NCBI GenBank assembly: GCA_025331435.1
Contig: JAIWNI010000076.1
Location: forward strand, 1-64,000
Direction: 5' to 3'
From: Choanephora cucurbitarum
Taxonomy: Eukaryota > Mucoromycota > Mucoromycetes > Mucorales > Choanephoraceae
DNA length: 64,000 nucleotides
A model generated the notes under the pieces. That model was given only the letters and a program-made list of their open reading frames with translations, did no database searches and was not told the DNA's origin. Both the position numbers and the translations under genes were made by a program. Positions 48,324-58,313 of the stretch are shown here, one piece after another. Positions within the stretch are counted from its first letter, which is position 1. Each line of letters begins with the position of its first letter.

Positions 48324-48396
48324 AGCATCTTGGCGCAGCAGGAAGCGCGCAGGGCTCATAACCCTGAGGTCCTCCGATCGAAACGGAGAGATGCTA
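48324..48396 (+). tRNA. initiator tRNA-Met (anticodon CAU)
   Basis: A 73-nt cloverleaf: acceptor AGCATCT/AGATGCT giving the A1-U72 pair, D stem GCGC/GCGC, anticodon stem CAGGG/CCCTG with loop CTCATAA, T stem CTCCG/CGGAG, discriminator A. The A1-U72 pair, the three G-C pairs at the base of the anticodon stem and the T loop ATCGAAA (A54 instead of T54) are the hallmarks of eukaryotic initiator rather than elongator tRNA-Met. No intron. Confidence 0.93.
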
Positions 48397-48856
48397 ATTA
48401 TTTTAGATTTTTGGGCATGTGTAGTGCATGTAGCCTATTTCTTTCTTTTTTTTTTTTTTTGGTATCTTCTTACATTGAAGATCATCGATTCGAAGATAAA
48501 AGAGAAATATATTACTCGAACACAAACATTGCATGACTTTGTAACCAATCTAAATGCATCCATACTTTTTTTTTTCTTTTTCGCTACCTTAACATTCTTT
48601 TTAATTGATTTCATCTGTGTGGGTTTTAAAGCTTACACTCAGGTACGTTAGATTCTCAAAACATACACAATTTTTTATCTCAAACCGATTTTATATAATA
48701 TGAATCCCTTGGTATCAATGATTTAATGTCTTGCTTAACAGAAAGGCCGAATTGAACCAATGCAATAAGTAATAAGTACCTATAACAAGCGTTGTGCTCA
48801 ATCGCTTGATTTTAAAAACTGCACCCAAAAGCAAGGTGACCAAAATGTAAAGGAAT
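48397..48856. other. intergenic, poly-T rich
   Basis: Contains several T runs (48447-48461, 48567-48575). No gene recognised. Confidence 0.45.
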
Positions 48857-48951
48857 CACTGTAAAAAAAAGAAAAGGTCTTTTAAAGGCTAAAAAAACCT
48901 TCTCCATCAGGTTTTTTTAGCCTTTAAAAGACCTTTTCTTTTTTTGCAGTG
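48857..48951. mobile_element. 95-bp hairpin element with CACTG ends and AAT duplication
   Basis: Nearly perfect inverted repeat: arm 48857-48900 begins CACTGTAAAAAAAAGAAAAG and arm 48909-48951 ends CTTTTCTTTTTTTGCAGTG. The arms differ at one base and by one A, and the loop is 8 bases. The three bases AAT occur on both sides (48854-48856 and 48952-48954). CACTG termini with a 3-bp duplication are the form of CACTA/EnSpm-type elements, so I read this as a minimal non-autonomous insertion. A hairpin small-RNA precursor is an alternative. Confidence 0.65.
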
Positions 48952-49648
48952 AATGCCACGGAAATACACGCAGACTATCTGCTTTAATTGAGCTGATTCG
49001 AAATATCCTAGAGCAATGTTTAACGTTATAGCTGACATAATAGTTTAAATGGAGAATCATCTCAATCAGAAACATCCAACATATTGCAAGAGAGTCTTGA
49101 AAGTGATTAAAAAGAATGAAGCAAAATTTAACCAAGGCAAATCAAAGCAAGTCATGTTTGTTAAGAGCTTCATAGAAATCTTTATGTAACTTGTCAAGCC
49201 TCTTCATTCATAAAAACTGCAACCAGAAACACAGCTGCAAATATTGTCAGGAAACCCATCGACAGCTAATATATAAATGCATTCGAAGACTACATCGATT
49301 TAATTAACAGACCAGAGCATCCTGTAAGCCAGAAAAAAAACAGAGGGGTTGGGAAGCTCAGAATATTACTTTTCTTTCTTGTTTTATGCTATGTTATCTT
49401 CTTAAGAAATGTGGCATTTACACATGTAATGCGTTAGAACAGAAACCGGATGTATTAAAGACAAAGACAAGTTCTGTCAACATGTTCTATTGCTTTACAT
49501 GTACATCACTGTAGGCGGTACCCATAATCTACCTTCTGGAGCAATATAGGCAGCTATATTTAGATACAGTTTAATACATTTATAAACGAATTTAAATAGA
49601 ATAAAATAAGAGCAGATAAAGACAAGTGTTTCTCATCGCTACAGAAAT
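48952..49648. other. intergenic, nothing recognised
   Basis: 3' side of the serine dehydratase gene; AT-rich, no gene seen. Confidence 0.5.
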
Positions 49649-51750
49649 CTAACATAGAGGAACGTTGACTGCCAAGCCTCCTTGGCTGGTCTCCTTGTAC
49701 TTGGACATCATATCCAAACCAGTTTGACGCATAGTTTCAATAACTTGATCAAGTGACACACGATGGTCACCTTCACCATTCAGGGCCAATTGTGCAGCAG
49801 CAATAGCCTTAACAGCAGCCAAGGCATTACGCTCAATACAAGGTACTTGGACAAGACCAGCAATAGGGTCGCAAGTCAAACCCAAATTGTGCTCCATACC
49901 AATTTCAGCAGCATTTTCGACTTGATCAACAGTACCACCCATAACAGCAGTGAAACCCGCAGCAGCCATAGAACAGGCAACACCTACTTCACCTTGACAT
50001 CCAACTTCGGCCGCTATATTCCACATTTGATTAGAACTATATAATAATAGGTATCCTTTCTTCGTTTTTATCTTACCGGAAATACTAGCACCACGTTTGA
50101 AAAGCATACCGATAGCAGCAGTCGTCAACAAAAATTCCATCACATCTTTTTCAGGATTTTCTGAGATGAATTCAAGGTAGTATTTGAGCACTGAAGGTAT
50201 GGTGCCTGCAGCACCATTAGTGGGCGCTGTAACTACACGACCACCACAAGCATTCTCTTCGTTGACAGCAATTGCATAGACAGAAAGGTAATCCAAGGCT
50301 GGCAAAACAAATTTCTTTCTAGGTTGTTTAGGCAGATAAGTAAGAGCAAGCGGATACTGGGTATTATTCGATTCAGGAGAGATTTCAATTGAGGGTGAAG
50401 TGACCTCACTGTTCCTGCCTGCAGGTATATGTGAATGGTTGTATCCGCTTGTTGTATTCAAAGGACCACCATAAAGGCCCTTCAAAAGTTTACTGTATAG
50501 TCTGGGAGCTCGACGTCTAACACGAAGTGTACCTGGCAAGTAGTCGTCAGGAGAAGCCATTACGCCATTACGAATACTGTCATCCATTGTGTTCCAAATT
50601 CTCAAGAGCTTTTCCCTTATTTCCTGAGGAGTACTCCACTTCAATTCGTTTTCAAAGACGACTTGAGCGATGGTCATATTTTCGCGCTTACACATAGAAA
50701 TCAACTCCTCGGAGTTTCGAAAAGGTAAAGAGACAACAGCGACATCTTGTTCACGACGTTCGGCTACAACGGCATCTTTCTTGATCTGTTTGTAGTACAC
50801 GTTCTCACCATGATCTAATTGAGTCTCAGCATTGACAACAAAACCACCACCAATACTGAAATACTCATTTGTGGCAACCATGTTGGCATTCTTATCATAA
50901 GCGCAGAAGCGAAGGCCATTGGGATGTTGAGGGAGAGTTTTAAAATAGTTGAAGACCATGTCTTTGTCGTAATCAAATGTGATACGATGAGTTCCATCTA
51001 AGCGAATCGATTTGTTTGTTTGAATATCCTTAACACGAGAACGAATAGTTGACGTCTCGACTTTGTCGGGGCTTTCGCCTTCTATACCCATCAAAATAGC
51101 TTCAGGTGTTCCATGACCGACACCTGTCAAAGCGAGTGATCCAAACATGTCTAAAATTTTGAAGCGGAGGTTAATCCCTTTCCTGTAACTTATCGGTCTA
51201 GAGATAAGCTCAATATATCTTTGATCTCCTCTTTCTCTACTCTCCACGACTTTTGCCTTCAGCGTCTCTATCAATAGATTGGAGATAGCAGATAAACATG
51301 ATAGTTTCCGCGGAGCATATCGTATCACCTTGGTAATTTCTGAAAAGAGAGCAGAGGGGAGGCAATCACTGAGGGATTGAAAGCAAAAACGTATACATTA
51401 CCTACTCGCAATGTTGCCACCTTATCCAGGACATTGTGATCTCTCAAATCTGTGATGAAGATTTTGGCGGCACGCATAGGACCAACCGTGTGTGATGATG
51501 AAGGTCCTACACCAATAGAAAACAAATCAAATGTGGAAACAACAGCATGATGGTCGTTGGTTGCTGTGGTAGTTGCAGGATCAACACTAGACTGCTCCTC
51601 AGCGGAAGAGCTCGAAACGAAGCGTCTTGATTGACATTGTGATACAATAGCCTTTTGAATTGGGGAATTGTTCAGACGGTGTTTGCAATGCAAGGCTGGT
51701 TGAGCAACGTTTCTACGTAGATTAATTGAGAGCTTTCTTAAAGCAAACAT
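49649..51750 (-). CDS. iron-sulfur L-serine dehydratase, probably mitochondrial
   Basis: Three exons on the minus strand: 51750-51402, 51150-50077, 50013-49649; 1788 nt, 595 aa, phases close. Deaminates L-serine to pyruvate and ammonia with a [4Fe-4S] cluster, unlike the PLP-type serine/threonine dehydratases usual in fungi. Seen: Arg/Ser-rich, acid-poor N-terminus resembling a mitochondrial presequence (1-50, ending RRFVSSSSA); beta domain start [19 protein letters not shown] and [18 protein letters not shown]; alpha domain with [39 protein letters not shown] and [19 protein letters not shown], whose Cys residues would hold the cluster. A low-conservation insert (about 315-375) separates the domains. 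Intron 1 is 251 bp, long for this window; it stays partly open, but the homologous sequence resumes only after its acceptor. Confidence 0.9.
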
Positions 51751-53604
51751 TTGTTGAAAATATAAGTTTGTCTTGGAAAGGGGTCAAAAACAAAGAAAGA
51801 AGGAAGGAGCAGTTGGTAATAAATTTTTTGTGATTTAAATAGCAACAGTAGGTCCAAACGCTTTACTCGGGCTTTTATTTTGGAAATTAAACAGTCTCAA
51901 TACCCACGGTTCTAGCCAATCATAACTCCTACGCTGATCCCAACCCACAAGCTATGCTTCTAAAGTGTTCGCTCACTTGTCCTTAAATGTTGCAAATAAA
52001 CGACTATTCATTTAGCGAATACCTAGTTAGACCTTCTATGACTTCTTAGAGCTTATCGAGCTAAGCATATATACTTATCTAGAGTCTTGAGTTGAATTTT
52101 CAAGCAAGAGACTTATATGCACTGAAGTTTGAAAGTTAGTAAGAGGTGAGGTAAACAGTAAGGGCAATGAATTCACATCTCTTAATTCCAGCTAGCTTCT
52201 TCTAACTCAGAGTCAAAAGAAGTATCAGAGGACTGTACATTATTATTGTCAATAGTCTGAGCGTCAGACTTGTTGAAGCAGCTAACGCGCTTTGTACATA
52301 CTGTACCTGTACTTCTTGATCTTACTTATCTTCTGTTATTAGCGATTGACCCTTGAGCATGCTTAAGACCTGTAGACTTGTTTGTGAAACATCAATGACC
52401 ATTTGCAAAAGAGAAAACAGAACATGCAAAACTCAACAAATAAATAACGTCCTGAAATAGAATGGCTCTCTTGATTTGATGAAGTAACAAACAAACAAAA
52501 AACGACGCTTTAAAAAGACAGTTCGTACGAAGAGACCTAGAATTGTAGCGCATTCTGTGATATTGCAACGATTCCAGAAAAAACTTCCGTAAGGGTCTCG
52601 TGTGAAGAGCAAAACTCGTGGGTAACGGAGAAAAGGTACATTGGCCAATTGATATGCTGGATACTGGATGCTGTGAATTTTATGTGCAAGCTGATTTGAG
52701 AAAACAATAAAGCAAGAGCAGAATAGAAGGATCAGTCTTGAGAGCCTAATCTCTACTAACATCCGATCAATTAGTAGCTTATTGTTGGTATTGAGAAAGA
52801 GCTCAGTACAGAATGTTCATTATCACTAATATTCTAAAGTGTAACTTGTAAGGCCATACAGAAAATCTGTTTGGCACAAAGGTTGTAACCATTCGAACTG
52901 AAAGCTGCAATAAGGTGCCTCATTCTTGCATAAACTGAATTCATTTGATTCCTATTGTTACACTCGACTTTCTGTTGAATATCATGCACAACTTGAACAC
53001 AAAGATTTGTTCTGAGTGACAAGATCATTTGAACATCCTTGTTTTAAGTATCGCTCGTGCCATCCTTGGGTATACAGAAATAATAAAATAGAACCCTTCA
53101 ATCAATTAATGCGGCTGTCTAAGGATCCTAATCTGTTAAAAGGTACAAAGGTTTCTCTTCTCTCAATTAATTACTGACTTATGCATATATAACAAAAAAC
53201 AGGTTCGGTATTGGTTAACAATGTGTCTCACATTGTCTTAAGAAAGGTCAAACAACAGTATTAGCAGACTAAAGAAACGGTCATCCAACGAATTCAGTTT
53301 GTTATATTGCCCATAGGCGAAGATACTACTGGACTTTATGCAAGAAAACATTAGCCAAATAACTTTACTATCAGGCAAACTCTTTCATTATGCTCACATC
53401 TAGCATTTCCACTACTAGATAGTTCTAACAATAACTGTCAATTTGGTCTTCATGCTTTAGAATTTCTTTTTATTTCTTTGTTACTGCGAATAGCTCCATA
53501 TGTATCAAACATGCAACCTGACTAGTCTAATTTCATATTTCCTTACACAGTAGAAAGTGCAAAAACTTATCAATGATAGCTTTTTATTTATGTATGCACA
53601 AACT
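51751..53604. other. intergenic, nothing convincing
   Basis: 1.85 kb. A Cys/Phe-rich minus ORF (52433-52762) and a short one (52834-53028) show no recognisable domain or splice context. The first ~200 bp are the serine dehydratase promoter. Confidence 0.45.
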
Positions 53605-54399
53605 CTACAACTTCTCTTTGATACGGCCCAAAAGGCTCTTAAGGTTATCTTGATTAACCTTCTGTTGATCCCATCCAATCTTAAGGCCCTCTTGAGGGTT
53701 AGGCTTAGGAATGATGTGGAAATGAACATGGGGAACTTCCTGTAAGTTAATAGGTAGTTAGTCAGTAACTTTTCATGACAGTTGATGCAATTGTGTCCGC
53801 CTTACTTGATGAGCCATGCGGCCATTGTTCTAGTTCAGGGTACCGTTAGTTGACATAAAAAACAACACATACTCATACATACCTGAAGTAAATTGTATTG
53901 TCCATCACCTAATCCAATAGCAAGAGCAACCTTTTTGGCTAAAGGAAGCATATCGGCAAGAACATCATCAGGGACTTGATGAAAAAACTCTGCATGGTCT
54001 AGTCTTGCCGGCGTTAGCTTCTTGTGGCATGTTCATTGAGTTGATGACTTACACTTGGGAATAATAAGCTAAAGTAAAAAAGCATACAATCAATGTATTT
54101 TCTCATAAACTGCTTTTGAAACTATGTAATTTGACTTACAGCATGGCCTTCACTCAAAGGGTTTATGTCCAAAAACGAATAGCTTGGTAAAAGTTAGATA
54201 CAGACGCGTTTTTGTACTGCTTTCTATACAACAAAAATGTTTTACCTCTTTTCGGTTTCTGCAATCTTGTGAGAAGGAATCTCACCTCTAAAGAATAAAG
54301 CAGACTCAAATTATTGATAGGTTGCTTTGGAAATATTAGATATACTCACTTGATGATTTTACAGAAAATACAATCAGCTTTCAAGTGTTCGTGGCTCAT
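53605..54399 (-). CDS. HNT1: HIT-family protein, HINT1/Hnt1-like
   Basis: Seven exons on the minus strand: 54399-54350, 54287-54246, 54182-54140, 54068-54053, 53998-53883, 53829-53806, 53739-53605; 426 nt, 141 aa, phases close. Nucleotide-binding hydrolase that removes AMP from lysyl- or amine-linked AMP (phosphoramidase). Seen: CIFCKIIKGEIPSHKIAET at the start (the two Cys and the IIxGEIP block typical of the HINT branch), SFLDINPLSEGHALIIPK, and the catalytic histidine triad HVHFHIIP near residue 102. The length is normal for the family. One exon has 16 nt. Nothing odd in the active site. Confidence 0.93.
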
Positions 54400-55383
54400 T
54401 CTTATGCTAACTTTACAAAAAAAAGAGAAGGGAAAAGTTAAAAGTCAAATAAGAAAAAAAAAGTCAATTGACTTTAAGTTGAGATGGTTTTATTTTAGGA
54501 GCACAGAGTTATTTAAGCAAAACAAGTTCACATTAATCCAAGTCACGAGCTGAATGCTACTTGATTGCTGTCGAACTTCCTTCCTTGCTGACTCGCCATA
54601 CTTATCTAAGGAAATTCACGCTCAAGCCAATAAATGCACTTGATGTTCATCAGATTACCAGCCTGAGTCGTTTAAAAAAGTTACTGAGCCTGAAGGTAAT
54701 TGGACAGAGAACTCAGTGTTTTGTGTTACAAAGTCTTTTAAAGATGCATGAAGTCTAATCGAGCAGAGCAAAAGCCAATAATATTTAATGTCTTAAAGCT
54801 GAATAGAATGCCGTTTATTTTGTGTTTGGATTGATCTATATATGGATAGACTGTATAAAAAAACTGTGTGTACTGTGTATGATAAAACTTTATTGAATTG
54901 TTGTATTTGCAATTGAGAATCTACAAATCCACTCGTACTTGTTACTGCCTACTTTGCACTCAATCCTTCTAATAGCAGAGCTGGTTATACGTCAATAAGA
55001 TTCGGATACTTTCTCCTCTTATATTATCGAGACTTTCAATTGAATTGCGACTAACAAAATAGTATTTGATGCAATAGGCTTCAATCTTGTCATCTCCTAT
55101 GTGTCCTTTTCTTTTTGCAATTATGTGCAGTAGTTTATATCTTGTTGAATTGTGGAGTATTAGGTACAAGTGTTAACTTGTACTTTGTTCAATGTTAAAA
55201 TGATCAACTTACTGCTTGACTTGTATTCTGTACATAATGCCTGTGTTATTGGTGGTGAGGTTGATTGCCTTATGCAAATGACAGGAAAGTGGGCTTTGGA
55301 ACAATTCAAACTTGATTTTAGACATCTTTTTTCACTTTTTCTTTTGTTTTTTTTTGTTTAAGTAACAGTTAGTTTCTTGCTCT
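54400..55383. other. intergenic, nothing convincing
   Basis: About 1 kb between the HINT gene promoter and the left inverted repeat of the large unit. A short Leu-rich plus ORF (54561-54758) is not recognisable. Confidence 0.45.
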
Positions 55384-55413
55384 ATACAGTGCGTACGGTC
55401 TCAAATGGTGGAT
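55384..55413 (+). repeat. left terminal inverted repeat
   Basis: Starts TATACAGTGCGTACGGTC. Inverse of 63772-63801 over about 26 of 30 positions. Confidence 0.75.
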
Positions 55414-55462
55414 TTCAGAAATCATTTGGTGATTTTCAAAAATCCAATAAGCATAAAATAAA

Positions 55463-55711
55463 AATGTCAATGAGCGTATAAGGAATTCCCAAATAGCGTA
55501 CTGCGAACATCACATAGCGGCTTTAGGGAAGCCAGTGAGGTTGTGCCTGTAGGATGCCCTTAATGTATTATTGAGCATTTTGTAAATCAGATTCATAGCT
55601 GCTATATAGATAGTCTCAAACATAATTGCTAAGTAATAAAAGCTTCCCTTATGCTGCTATTTGATGTCCACAGTGCGCTATTTGGGAATTTCTTATACGC
55701 CCATTGACATT
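55463..55711. mobile_element. 249-bp MITE-like inverted-repeat element
   Basis: The arms 55463-55521 (AATGTCAATGAGCGTATAAG at the outer end) and 55653-55711 are inverse copies of about 59 bp with around 7-9 mismatches; the interior is non-coding. A third arm of the same family occurs alone at 63389-63447, inverse to the left arm. Confidence 0.7.
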
Positions 55712-56464
55712 TGAAGGACTTTCAGAGGTAGAACCTTCACAATGCTGACCCATGATTTTTTGCTACGGACACATAGAGTAACAAAACGATATAACAGAAA
55801 AGACATGCTTTACCATGATTTGCTTTATACTAACCCATTCATGGAGTTCAATTGTCTTTCTGTTTTAGGCTTTGTATATAAACATCTATATAGTAATAGG
55901 TTCAAGCAATGAATTCTGTGATTCTTTGATGTTTAACCGAGCAAGCTCTGTATGCATTCGAAAAGAGCATGATGTCTACTCGACAATATAAGCGAATTGG
56001 ATCTCTTCATTTCTTAATAAGCAGGAAGTTTTTCTTGTATTAATCAGAAACATCAAGTTGCTTATTTGACGAAATAGGCCAATTGATCCTTTTTATTTAG
56101 TATTAATGCAAAGCGCACAAATGCTATGTATAGGTACTCTTTCAACGCCTTTTGAACCATAACCTTCAATTCACCTTCTGAAATAGCTTGTAGGATTCAT
56201 CCAGCTAGAATGAGCTCCTTAGGATTAGGATGCGCATAATAGAGGGTCATGGGGAACCAATTTGGATGGAATGATACTATTTTGTACATGAACGGACACT
56301 TTTGGAGAGCTTTGTATTGTTTTTCACCTGTGACTCTGGTTGTGTCTGCTTAATGGGTACATAGTTATCGCCTTCTTCTAGAAACTGAAGAGAGTAAGCA
56401 TTGTATTAGTTTAGTTATCAGCTGTTATAGTCTTAGTTTGATCACTCATTGATATGTCAAATGG

Positions 56465-56731
56465 ATGAATAAAAAAAATACTCTGAGAATAGAGTCATCC
56501 ATGGTAATTGAGCCCCGCTTTCAGCCTAGCATCATCTTCATTCCTAGTCAACACAATGGAGCTTGTGTGAACCAAGAACATGCTAATTCTCAAGAAATAA
56601 AACTCTGCTTTAACAAGGCTCCTTCGTATGCGTCGAAAGGCTTGTGTAAAAGACGTTTATCTCCTTTCAGACAAAATTTCTACAAACCTTGTAAAGCCAT
56701 TCAAAAGAAAAAGTTTGGTTTGAAATCTTAA
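56465..56731 (+). CDS. small hypothetical ORF inside the TIR unit
   Basis: 88 codons from ATG, Lys-rich at the end (IQKKKFGLKS). No domain, no splice support and no signal seen. Reported only because it lies inside the mobile unit. It may be chance. Confidence 0.2.
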   Translation: MNKKNTLRIESSMVIEPRFQPSIIFIPSQHNGACVNQEHANSQEIKLCFNKAPSYASKGLCKRRLSPFRQNFYKPCKAIQKKKFGLKS

Positions 56732-56809
56732 TAAATAATATTAAACAGAAAAAAACAGAGGAATGAGTATAAGTATAAGAATAAGAATGAGAATAAGTAC
56801 AGAAAGAAG

Positions 56810-58020
56810 TTAAGAAATCAAGTTTGATTTTCTCTTCAAACTTGCTGATGACTTGGTTTTACTCTCGCTTAACAAAGCTTTCAAGACAGAAAAAAGAAGT
56901 GTTGGAGAGCGTGGTATCTCCGAGGAAATAGAGTTTATGCTAGAGGAGCCAGGAACAGTACAATGCTGATGGTAGATTTGACAGATTTTGTAAATGCTGT
57001 CAAGCTGACCAATCAGCATTGAGAAGCTAGTGGTAGTGGTGGGCACTTCAATCTTCCCAAGCTCAATCATCAAGTTGAGGTTTTTTTCCGGGCGGTATTG
57101 CAAGTAAAAAGTAACAGTTGTGCCCACTGTTATGAAACCCAATATGGCATTGGCATTACTGTACTTTAAGGTAAGCTTCATGTAGATACATGTCTTATAA
57201 AAGTCAATAAGAAGCTCAACTTCGTTGTTTTTGCTGCTTGTAGGCTTCACCTCGCCAAAGAGACTAGTATACTTGCTAGTATACAGCGGGGGAAGAAGCG
57301 TATCCACTCGGTAATCAGGTCTACCAGAAGAGAGTGCAAGGTCAGAAGAGTTCAAACCCAATTTGCTTGAGCAGTGAGGCACCACATTTGATGCATTTTT
57401 TGTCATGCCTTGTACAAGCGGGTGGATGAATGACGATTGTATGTGCAATTCAGAACAAGGTACTGGGACTGAAGTTAAGTTGGGCTCGATTCCTAATACA
57501 ACATTAATGACACACTTCGTAATCTCGTCGGTGGCCTCGCTTCCAACGATTGCCATATCCTTAATGAAATCAAATCTTCTGTCAAAGTCATAAGAGCTGA
57601 TTGACAGGATGATCCAATTTTCAATTCGGAATTTATCATGGATTGATTGGCAGTCAAGATATTGATCTGCTGGTCATGTATATTGCTAATGTTGCAAGGA
57701 AAAGGAAGCTTGTTTCCTTGCTAGAGCACCAAGACTTCAGGAAGGGAGATGAGAGCATCTAAATCCCTTGCAAGACAGAAGTTGGATACAATCTTCATCT
57801 TTTCGAATGATGCTGACTGGTAATCTTTGAACTTCAAGTACAACTCATTGTCACTTTCTTCATAATCTGGCACTGTAAACTCTGCAACAGACTTCATTGA
57901 TGAGTCGAAAACAATCTGCGAGCTAGCAGTGATATTGCTGATGGCGCTTGTGCTTGCTGTTGTTGTTGAGAAATCCAGAAAACTCCAGTTAGGTTTACTA
58001 ATCTTTAGAGGAATATTCAA
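56810..58020 (-). pseudogene. PD-(D/E)XK-nuclease-like gene, broken
   Basis: The minus-strand reading starts at ATG 58020 (NIPLKISKPNWSFLDFSTTT) and runs to a TAG at 57721. Coding character continues in the same frame (NKLPFPCNISNIHDQQINIL), then shifts frame near 57610 into ISSYDFDRRFDFIKDMA and the long open part 57556-56810. That part contains SSGRPDYRVD and, about 20 residues later, LFGEVKP, a D-(20)-E-x-K arrangement like the catalytic core of PD-(D/E)XK nucleases, followed by helices and strands (GFITVGTTVTFYLQY). One stop and one frameshift make it a probable pseudogene, unless unrecognised introns remove them. Nuclease fold is inferred from motif spacing alone. Its 5' end lies 290 bp downstream of the transposase gene, same strand. 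Confidence 0.5.
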
Positions 58021-58313
58021 TCATGCAGCAACAGAAATATAGCTTTTTTTTATAACGTTTTGTATGTCAGGAACGCGATCAGCAAATTTATGATTTACGT
58101 TGTCATTCCGTAGGTAAGTGAGGCATAAAGCTTCGCAATCCTTAATAAAGTAAAGTTAAAGAAGGTAGATGAAGAGTGTTACTGTGCTTGCTCATTGTTG
58201 AAAGAGAAAATCAACCAACGCACGCACTTACGTCCGTTTTGCTTATGTCCCAACATTTTGAAATTGTTTCAAGCCGGAGATCTACGTCATGCCATATGAT
58301 ATTCTAGGGAAGC

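Noticed and set aside
51151..51401. Coding use of the open stretch inside the first intron of the serine dehydratase gene
   Set aside because: Homology jumps directly from KVATLRV to [10 protein letters not shown] with matching phase; the extra reading has no family character.
52433..52762. 109-codon Cys/Phe-rich minus ORF
   Set aside because: Hydrophobic composition follows from A/T-rich codons; no domain and no promoter or splice context.
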